This document shows positions 20,844 through 27,385 of a stretch of DNA of 64,000 nt, piece by piece; positions within the stretch are counted from its first letter, which is position 1; each line of letters starts with the position of its first letter. The DNA comes from Burkholderia cepacia. GTDB taxonomy: Bacteria; Pseudomonadota; Gammaproteobacteria; Burkholderiales; Burkholderiaceae. The position numbers were made by a program, and so were the translations under genes. The stretch lies in NCBI RefSeq assembly GCF_029962485.1, contig NZ_CP073637.1:2666001-2730000 (forward strand). Direction: 5' to 3'. The notes under the pieces were generated by a model. It was not told where the DNA came from, did no database searches, and saw nothing but the letters and a program-made list of their open reading frames with translations.

Positions 20844-22793
20844 TCACGCCGGCTTGCGCTTCGCCTCGAGCGTTTCCCACCGTTCGAGCGCGGTGAGCAG
20901 TTCGTCGTCGATCGCCGCGAAGCGCTCGGTCAGGCGCGTGCCTTCCTGCGGATCCTTCGCGAAAATCGAGCCGTCCTCGAGCTGCGCATTGATCGTCTTC
21001 TGCTCCTCTTCGAGCGCGGCGATCTTCTCCGGCAGCGAATCGAGCTCGCGCTGCTCGTTGAACGACAGCTTCACCGTGCGCTGCGCATTGCGGCCCGCGG
21101 CGCTCTTCGCCGCGTCTTCCTTGACGGGTGCCGCCTCGCTGACCGCGCGCTTCGCGGCTTCCTGCTGCGCGAGCTGATCCGCGCGCGCGCTCTGGATCTG
21201 CCAGTCGCTGAAGCCGCCGACATATTCGCGCCACTTGCCGTCGCCCTCGGCCGCGATCACCGACGTCACGACGTTGTCGAGGAACGCGCGATCGTGGCTG
21301 ACGAGCAGCACCGTGCCGTCGTAGTCGGCCAGCAGTTCCTCGAGCAGTTCGAGCGTCTGGATGTCGAGGTCGTTGGTCGGTTCGTCGAGCACCAGCACGT
21401 TGGCTGGACGCGCGAACAGGCGTGCGAGCAGCAACCGGTTGCGCTCGCCGCCCGACAGCGACTTCACCGGCGAACGCGCGCGTTCCGGCGCGAACAGGAA
21501 ATCGCCGAGATAGCTCATCACGTGCTTGCGCACGCCGCCGATCTCGACCCATTCGCTGCCGGGGCTGATCGTATCCGCGAGGCTCTTTTCCTGGTCGAGC
21601 TGCGCCCGCATCTGGTCGAAATAGGCGACCTGCAGGTTGGTGCCGATGCGCACCGTGCCTTCGTCGGGCTTCAGTTCGCCGAGAATCAGCTTGAGCAGCG
21701 TCGTCTTGCCAGCGCCGTTCGGGCCGATGAAGCCGATCTTGTCGCCGCGCATCACCGTCGTCGAGAAGCGATCGACGACCGCGCGGCCGCCGTAGCGCTT
21801 CGTCACGTCGGTCAGCTCCGCGACGATCTTGCCGGACTTCTCGCCCTGCGCGACATCCAGCTTCACGTTGCCCAGCGTGTTGCGGCGCTCCGCGCGCTCG
21901 TTGCGCATCTGCACGAGCCGCGCGATGCGGCCGACGCTGCGCGTGCGGCGCGCTTCGACGCCCTTGCGGATCCACACTTCTTCCTGCGCGAGCAGCTTGT
22001 CGAACTTCTCGTTTTCCACGCGCTCGATTTCGAGCTGCTGTGCCTTGCGCGTCTGGTACGCGGAGAAATTGCCCGGGTACGACAGCAGCCGACCGCGATC
22101 GAGGTCGACGATGCGCGTCGCGACGCGGTCGAGGAACGCGCGATCGTGCGTGATGAACAGCAGGCCCGCGCGCTGCGCGACCAGCAGTTCTTCCAGCCAG
22201 CGGATGCCGTCGAAGTCGAGGTGGTTGGTCGGTTCGTCGAGCAGCAGCACGTCGGGCTGCAACACCAGCGCGCGCGCCAGCGCGACACGCTTCTGCATCC
22301 CGCCCGACAAGGCATCGACGGGCGCATCGACGTCCGCCAGGCCGATCTGCGCAAGCGTCATCGATACGCGCGTGCGCCAGCTCCACGCGTCGTGCGCGTC
22401 GAGCGACGACTGCAGTGTGTTCATCCGCGCGAGCAGCGCATCGTGTTCGGCGCCTTCGGGTATATCCGCGAGGCGGTGCGCGATCGAATCGTATTCCTCG
22501 AGCAGTTCACGCGTGTGCGCGAGCCCCGACGCGACCGCTTCGAACACCGTCGCGCCCGGCTCGAATTCGGGCTCCTGCGGCACATAGACGGTCACGAGTT
22601 CCTGCTGGCGCGTGATCAGGCCGTCATCGGGCTTCGCGAGACCAGCGACGATCTTCAGCAGCGACGACTTGCCCGCGCCGTTGCGACCGATCAGGCCGAC
22701 GCGCTCGCCGGCTTCCAGCGAGAAATCCGCGTGATCGAGCAACGCGACGTGACCGAACGCGAGTTGCGCGCCGGTAATGGAATAGAGCGACAT
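20844..22793 (-). CDS. ABC-F family ATPase (Uup-like)
   Basis: A 649-residue cytoplasmic protein with two ABC cassettes and no membrane domain. Cassette one has Walker A GRNGAGKSS, signature LSGGMQKRVALARAL and Walker B LLLDEPTNHLDF. Cassette two has GPNGAGKTT, LSGGERNRLLLARL and VLDEPTNDLDI. A charged coiled coil after about residue 560 (LPEKIAALEEEQKTINAQ) is the Uup-type DNA/ribosome-associated C-terminal domain. ABC-F proteins act on ribosomes or, for Uup, in recombination-linked processes. The start at 22793 is preferred over longer frames reaching 23033 because homology begins there. Confidence 0.92.
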   Translation of the reverse strand: MSLYSITGAQLAFGHVALLDHADFSLEAGERVGLIGRNGAGKSSLLKIVAGLAKPDDGLITRQQELVTVYVPQEPEFEPGATVFEAVASGLAHTRELLEEYDSIAHRLADIPEGAEHDALLARMNTLQSSLDAHDAWSWRTRVSMTLAQIGLADVDAPVDALSGGMQKRVALARALVLQPDVLLLDEPTNHLDFDGIRWLEELLVAQRAGLLFITHDRAFLDRVATRIVDLDRGRLLSYPGNFSAYQTRKAQQLEIERVENEKFDKLLAQEEVWIRKGVEARRTRSVGRIARLVQMRNERAERRNTLGNVKLDVAQGEKSGKIVAELTDVTKRYGGRAVVDRFSTTVMRGDKIGFIGPNGAGKTTLLKLILGELKPDEGTVRIGTNLQVAYFDQMRAQLDQEKSLADTISPGSEWVEIGGVRKHVMSYLGDFLFAPERARSPVKSLSGGERNRLLLARLFARPANVLVLDEPTNDLDIQTLELLEELLADYDGTVLLVSHDRAFLDNVVTSVIAAEGDGKWREYVGGFSDWQIQSARADQLAQQEAAKRAVSEAAPVKEDAAKSAAGRNAQRTVKLSFNEQRELDSLPEKIAALEEEQKTINAQLEDGSIFAKDPQEGTRLTERFAAIDDELLTALERWETLEAKRKPA

Positions 22794-23056
22794 GGGGAGA
22801 CGGCGAAGAGAGAAATCGGAAGCGCCCATTGTACCGGTCGCGGAGGCCGGCACCGGCATGGCCGGATGGACGAGCTGAAAGGGGCACACAAAACGCGCTA
22901 ACGCGGTGCGATGAACGGCTGGCCGCCGGTTACCAGACAGATGCCGCCCGCGCAGCATGCATGCCCGTACAAACGGGCAAAAGCCGGCCCGATGCCCGCG
23001 GCCGGCCGATCGGCAGTTCCGCGCGCGGCGCACCGGGCGCCCACGCGGACGTGCGA

Positions 23057-23461
23057 TTACTTCACGTTGACGGTGATCGTCGAGCTCATTTCGGGACCGT
23101 ACGAACGGTGCGCGCCGTCGCCGAGCTGCAGCGTCAGCGTGTGCTGGCCGGGTGCCAGCTTCACGTCGGTTTCGGTCTGGCCCTTGCCGAAATGCAGCGA
23201 ATGGTCGCTCGCCGGGATCACGTCACCCTTCGGCACCGGCTTGCCGTCGATCAGCAGGTGATGGTGGCCGGTATTCGGCGTCATGTCGCCGGCCGGCTTG
23301 AGATCCATGCCTTCGAGACCGAACTTCACGTGCACGGGGCTCGACACCGTCGCGCCGTCCTGCGGCTCGACGAAGAACACACGCGCTTCGGCGCGCGCGA
23401 GCGTCGACACGGCCAGCGCCGCGACACACACTGCACCCGCGATCCACTTTCTGTTGAGCAT
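23057..23461 (-). CDS. Secreted DUF4399-domain protein
   Basis: A 134-residue periplasmic protein. The first 24 residues are a classic signal peptide ending ARA. The mature part matches DUF4399, with VFFVEPQDGATVSSPVHVKFGL (in part: EPQDGATVSSP), the histidine cluster TGHHHLLID and DHSLHFGKGQTE. The family often lies near rubredoxin or metal/redox genes; the His cluster suggests metal binding, but its role is not established. A GAGGAAAC site precedes the ATG at 23461. It is divergent from the rubredoxin gene. Confidence 0.85.
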   Translation of the reverse strand: MLNRKWIAGAVCVAALAVSTLARAEARVFFVEPQDGATVSSPVHVKFGLEGMDLKPAGDMTPNTGHHHLLIDGKPVPKGDVIPASDHSLHFGKGQTETDVKLAPGQHTLTLQLGDGAHRSYGPEMSSTITVNVK

Positions 23462-23659
23462 CGTTTCCTCCTTCAGATTGACAGGCTCACGAAGCATACA
23501 CTGCATGCCCGCCCCACGCGATGACACCGGTTGTTCGCGATGCGTACGTTTAAAACGACGTTGCGGAGGCGTTCGACGAAATTCCGGTACCATTGCGCCT
23601 TTCGTCCGCCGGCCAGGCCGTGGGCGGCATCACCGAGTTTCCATTTTCCCGAGCGCCAC

Positions 23660-23842
23660 ATGAGCGAAGTAATCGAATACCAGAGCTGGGTCTGCCTGAT
23701 TTGCGGGTGGGTCTACAACGAAGCGGAAGGGCTGCCCGACGAGGGCATCGCGGCCGGCACCCGTTTCGCCGACATTCCCGCCGACTGGCGCTGCCCGCTG
23801 TGCGACGTGGGCAAGGAAGATTTCGTCGTCGTCGATTTCTGA
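23660..23842 (+). CDS. Rubredoxin
   Basis: A 60-residue one-iron electron carrier. The two Cys knuckles are CLICGW near residue 12 and CPLCDV near residue 45, spaced as in rubredoxins, with the conserved Tyr and Asp-Glu-Gly-Ile in between (WVYNEAEGLPDEGI). Longer frames starting at 23531 are unlikely because the protein normally begins a few residues before the first Cys pair. In aerobes such rubredoxins serve alkane hydroxylases or oxidative-stress enzymes; the partner is not adjacent. Confidence 0.95.
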   Translation: MSEVIEYQSWVCLICGWVYNEAEGLPDEGIAAGTRFADIPADWRCPLCDVGKEDFVVVDF

Positions 23843-23992
23843 TTTTTCGTTCCCGTCGCGGCTGATCCCGCGATACGCGCGTCGGTCAGCGTGCATTCCG
23901 CCCCGCCGACGCGCCGCGCGTTTGCTATACTCTGCGCGCTGTCCACACCGCCGTCCGGTTCGCGTTTTTCGCGCGATTGCCCGGACATGGCT

Positions 23993-24067
23993 CTCCCCGT
24001 AGTTCAATGGATAGAACAAGCGCCTCCTAAGCGCTAGATACAGGTTCGATTCCTGTCGGGGGGACCA
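23993..24067 (+). tRNA. tRNA-Arg (anticodon CCT)
   Basis: A 75-base cloverleaf. Acceptor arms are CTCCCCG (23993-23999) and CGGGGGG (24057-24063) with one G-T pair. The anticodon stem AGCGC/GCGCT encloses the loop CTCCTAA with anticodon CCT at 24026-24028. The T arm is ACAGG-TTCGATT-CCTGT, and CCA is encoded at 24065-24067. It decodes AGG. Its 3' end is the attachment site of the downstream integrative element, and the gene stays intact because the element supplies no change upstream of the crossover. Confidence 0.96.
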
Positions 24068-24069
24068 GC
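24053..24069 (+). repeat. attL (3' end of tRNA-Arg)
   Basis: CTGTCGGGGG then GACCAGC. Compared with attR at 38025-38040 the only difference is one extra G in the G run (six against five). It covers the T-arm 3' strand, acceptor 3' strand and CCA of the tRNA. Confidence 0.8.
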
Positions 24070-24179
24070 CAAGCCCCAAACCTCCCCCAAGATTCACAAG
24101 GAACTCCCCGCTCACGCCCGTCTGGCGGCCTTCTAGCTCCCATCGTTACCCAAGGTTGCTCAGTGACAGCCGGAGAAAG

Positions 24180-24229
24180 TGTTGGTATTTTTGTTGGTAT
24201 CAGCAGATACCAACAACACAGATACCAAC
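24180..24229. repeat. Four GTTGGTAT octamers before the integrase (candidate arm-type sites/int operator)
   Basis: GTTGGTAT occurs exactly at 24181-24188 and 24193-24200, and inverted (ATACCAAC) at 24207-24214 and 24222-24229; the last ends one base before the integrase ATG. The 22 bases 24180-24201 recur exactly at 37954-37975 near the other end. Placement inside both ends suggests integrase arm-type or excisionase sites, and the overlap with the int start suggests autoregulation. Both are inference. Confidence 0.65.
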
Positions 24230-24230
24230 A

Positions 24231-25445
24231 ATGCCTCTCACTGACATACAGGTGCGGAACGCGAAGGCCAGCGCGGCACCATACAAACTGACGGACGGCA
24301 ACGGGATGTTCTTGCTCGTCCAACCGAACGGCGCGAAGTACTGGCGCTTGTCGTACCGATTCCTTGGCAAGCAGAAAACGCTCGCCCTCGGCGTCTATCC
24401 GGCCGTGACGCTTGCGACGGCACGGAAGAAGCGCGACGAGGCCCGCGAGCAGATCGCGGCCGGCATCGATCCGGGCGAGGCGAAGAAGGACGCAAGACGG
24501 GCCGCCGAGATCGCGGCGGCCAACTCATTCGAAGCGGTAGCCCGCGAGTGGTTTGACTCCCAACGCCCGGGCTGGAGCGAAGGCTACGCAGAGAAGGTGC
24601 TGAATTCGCTTGAGGTCGACGTGTTCCCGAAGATCGGTGCTCGCCCGATCGCGGAGATCGACTCGCCGCAGATGCTCAGCATCGTTCGCGAGGTCGAGGC
24701 GCGCGGGGTGCGCGAGACGGCGAAGCGAATCCTCCAACGCTCGCGCGCGGTCTTCCAGTACGGAATCATGACCGGGCGATGCTCCAGGAATCCGGCGGCC
24801 GACATCGACGCGCAGACGGTCTTGAAGAAAGGTCCGGGTGTACAGCACATGGCACGCGTCAAGGCGACGGAGATTCCGCAGCTCATGCGCGACATTGACG
24901 CCTACCAAGGGGACCTAGTTACCCGGCTCGCGCTCCGCCTGATGGCGCTGACCTTCGTGCGGACAACGGAAATGATCCGTGCGGAATGGTCGGAGTTTGA
25001 CGAAGCCGCCGCAGAATGGCGCGTGCCTCCAGAGCGCATGAAGATGCGCGACCCGCACATCGTGCCTCTATCGCGACAGGCGCTCGACGTGCTCGCCCAG
25101 CTCCGCGCCCTCAACGGCCAGCATCGATTCGTGTTCTACAGCGTGCAAGGCCGGAGCCACATTTCGAACAACACCATGCTCTATGCTCTCTATCGCATGG
25201 GTTACAAGTCGCGAATGACGGGGCACGGGTTTCGCGGGCTGGCGGCGACAGCTCTGCGTGAACTCGGCTTCGGGCGGGACGTTGTAGAGCGCCAGATGGC
25301 ACACGCCGAACGCAACCAAGTGACTGCCGCTTACGTCCATGCCGAGTATCTGCCGGAACGCAGACGCATGATGCAGGTGTGGGCAGATCACCTCGACAAA
25401 CTCAAAGCCGGAGCAGAGATAATCCCAATCGCGGCGACCAGATAG
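24231..25445 (+). CDS. int: P4-type tyrosine integrase (DUF4102 N-terminal domain)
   Basis: A 404-residue site-specific recombinase. The N-terminal DUF4102 arm-binding domain (about 1-90: MPLTDIQVRNAKASAAPYKL) is followed by a SAM-like core-binding domain (about 100-180) and the catalytic domain. Catalytic residues visible are Arg in LTFVRTTEM, His-x-x-Arg in GHGFRGLAATALRE, the second His position in QMAHAERN and the Tyr in VTAAYVHAEYLPERR. The ATG at 24231 is preferred because family homology starts there; an in-frame TTG at 24156 would translate the octamer repeats. It points away from the tRNA, as usual for P4-like integrases. Confidence 0.95.
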   Translation: MPLTDIQVRNAKASAAPYKLTDGNGMFLLVQPNGAKYWRLSYRFLGKQKTLALGVYPAVTLATARKKRDEAREQIAAGIDPGEAKKDARRAAEIAAANSFEAVAREWFDSQRPGWSEGYAEKVLNSLEVDVFPKIGARPIAEIDSPQMLSIVREVEARGVRETAKRILQRSRAVFQYGIMTGRCSRNPAADIDAQTVLKKGPGVQHMARVKATEIPQLMRDIDAYQGDLVTRLALRLMALTFVRTTEMIRAEWSEFDEAAAEWRVPPERMKMRDPHIVPLSRQALDVLAQLRALNGQHRFVFYSVQGRSHISNNTMLYALYRMGYKSRMTGHGFRGLAATALRELGFGRDVVERQMAHAERNQVTAAYVHAEYLPERRRMMQVWADHLDKLKAGAEIIPIAATR

Positions 25446-25620
25446 GTCCGTGCCGCCACGCGTATGAGTCAGCGTCAGATCAGGTCCGAGATCGCTTGCC
25501 CGTCACTTCATCAAGGACCGTGATCGATCCAACGCAGTCAGTCGCGGCGTTTTGATGAACGTCCGACGCGCACATCGAAGCCACCGTTTGGATAGCCTCT
25601 AATAGGAGCGTACGAAAAGA

Positions 25621-26619
25621 ATGACGTTGATAATTACGATTGCGACACCCCGCGTCGTTCTACAGGCAGGGGACCGATTGCTGACCACGAAGAGCCGAGC
25701 AGGAAGATACGAATCGTTTGATCCTGTGTCGAACAAGAGCATTTTGTACGAGGCAGTGGACGGACTGGTTACGCTGAGTTATTCGGGCCGAGCACATATT
25801 GGAGCACGCACCACCGACGAGTGGATTGCCGCCGCCCTCGACGAAAGCGTCGACCAAATGTTCGACAATTCGGATCCGGATCCAAGCGCGATCTCTCTTA
25901 CTTCCGGCAGGTCCCTTCGGTACTCCATGACCGCTGTTGTCGATCTTCTGCGACGACGCCTCGTCGAACTGGAGGACTCTGTTTTCGAAGAACACGGCAT
26001 CGCGATTGCGATGGCGGGCTGGGCGGTCAATGCTCCAGACGGTAAACCCGATCTGTTCGAACTGCGTCGTGGCGCTCGCTCGAACGACGTTCACGTGAAT
26101 GGATTCAAGCGTCGCCCATGGATAGGTCGCAACACAATGGTGAGCATGATTGGAAGCGGTTGTACCAGCGATGTCGAGAGCTTTTTCGGAGATCGATGGG
26201 CTCAAATCCACTCCGATCCATCGATGGCCGCCCCAGAGCGCAACACGGAGTATCTACAAGCGCTACAAGGAGCATTGATCGACACCATTCGTCAAGCCTC
26301 GGCAACGAACCAGACGGTCGGGGCGAATGTCCACCTCAACTCGCTGTACGCCGCTGGAGGTGGACAGATCGCTGCCGTCAGCCAGTTCTTCGGGGTTGAA
26401 CGTCATCCAACGTTGATTCGGCGGCCGAGCTCGCCCATTGAGGTGCCCGACGCGGCGATGACTGGCTGGTTACTCTTACCGGCCGAGGTATACGCCCCGT
26501 CGTACCTCGTTGGAACCAAGACACACCGAGGAAACTTCACAACGATCCATCAAGTCGGCGTTGTCGCGGAGCGAGGTCCGTCGTTCGTATTTCGTTCAGT
26601 CGAGCGACGACGCGCGTAG
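25621..26619 (+). CDS. Unknown protein with proteasome-beta/Ntn-hydrolase-like features
   Basis: A 332-residue cytoplasmic protein, likely island cargo. The start MTLIITIATPRVVLQAGDRL resembles the first beta hairpin of 20S proteasome beta subunits. After Met removal Thr would be residue 1 and Asp falls exactly at residue 17 (AGD), as in the proteasome; a Lys occurs at 38 (SNKSIL) instead of 33. Further similarities are YSGRA after the second strand pair and SMIGSGCTSDVESFF, like the proteasome S-x-I-G-S-G loop. An AGGAG site precedes the ATG. Length exceeds a typical beta subunit by about 100 residues. Enzyme activity is inference; no partner AAA unfoldase is adjacent. Confidence 0.55.
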   Translation: MTLIITIATPRVVLQAGDRLLTTKSRAGRYESFDPVSNKSILYEAVDGLVTLSYSGRAHIGARTTDEWIAAALDESVDQMFDNSDPDPSAISLTSGRSLRYSMTAVVDLLRRRLVELEDSVFEEHGIAIAMAGWAVNAPDGKPDLFELRRGARSNDVHVNGFKRRPWIGRNTMVSMIGSGCTSDVESFFGDRWAQIHSDPSMAAPERNTEYLQALQGALIDTIRQASATNQTVGANVHLNSLYAAGGGQIAAVSQFFGVERHPTLIRRPSSPIEVPDAAMTGWLLLPAEVYAPSYLVGTKTHRGNFTTIHQVGVVAERGPSFVFRSVERRRA

Positions 26620-27385
26620 GCATTCGGATTTGCATGCAGGGAACCCGTACCTAATCATGGCGCAGAAGCGACAGTCAGCGATGCGATTCACACGGACACT
26701 CCGCCTGAATACGCGAATGGCTGGCTTTGGCCGAACTGAGTCAGACGATCTGGCGATGTCTGTATGGTCAAGTCCAGCCCCATACATATGTCCCCCCTTG
26801 CCGCGCGCCCCCCACCGATTTTTCAGAATTGCCGCGGCACTGTCGGTCCCCTGCAAGTCGGTATGAATATGCCCCCCCTTAGGCGCGCCGGGAGTAGGAA
26901 AAACACGCGGGTGTGAGCCCCCGCGTCTTTGCCCTAGACGCAGGGTCCCCCGCTTTCCGGCCGCCCGGACACTTGCAGTCGGCGCAACAATGCCCGATCG
27001 GGGCGCATCGCCGACACCCCCCTCGAAAATACGTCTCTGATGCGCGTCATATCCCGGAGAGCCGTGCCCCGTCTAGCTTCGCGGTAGAAGCAGACGGTCG
27101 ACGCCTGTCCGGTCAGTGCAAAATGAGTTGGAGATTTGGAGATAAACGTCTGAATCAGCCGCCAAGCCTTATGGGGTAAGGCTTCGCGTGTCTCCAAACG
27201 ATTTGGAGAACGCTGGAGATACTGGAGATAAACCAGCCCGGATTGTTACGGCTACGGCAAGATTCGCCGCGATCGCCGGCCCGGTTCCGTCTGGAGCGTA
27301 TCGCTCAAAGTAACTTTGGCGCACGGGCCAAAATGCCGCGCAAAGGAATGCCCGCCACCGTCCTCCCGGACGGCGGCGGTGCTTT
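26620..27385. other. 766-base gene-free region of the island with hairpin and iterons
   Basis: I support no gene here. Short open frames on both strands lack ribosome sites and recognisable sequence. It holds a C/G-homopolymer-rich stretch at 26780-26880, a hairpin with 7-base arms (ACGCGGG 26905-26911, CCCGCGT 26920-26926) and the iteron cluster at 27128-27229. It lies between the end of the plus-strand cargo gene and the end of the minus-strand primase gene, so transcription converges on it. Confidence 0.6.
27128..27229. repeat. Iteron cluster A (YTGGAGAT), candidate replication origin
   Basis: Six copies of one heptamer-octamer: TTGGAGAT at 27128-27135 and 27136-27143 (tandem), inverted TCTCCAA at 27191-27197, TTGGAGA at 27203-27209, and CTGGAGAT at 27213-27220 and 27222-27229. 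The same unit forms a second cluster at 37763-37876. P4 satellite replication uses two separated iteron sets (ori and crr) bound by its primase-helicase; this arrangement beside the primase gene suggests the same. Confidence 0.6.

Noticed and set aside
24156..24230. N-terminal extension of the integrase from TTG
   Set aside because: It would translate the octamer repeats; family homology starts at the ATG at 24231.
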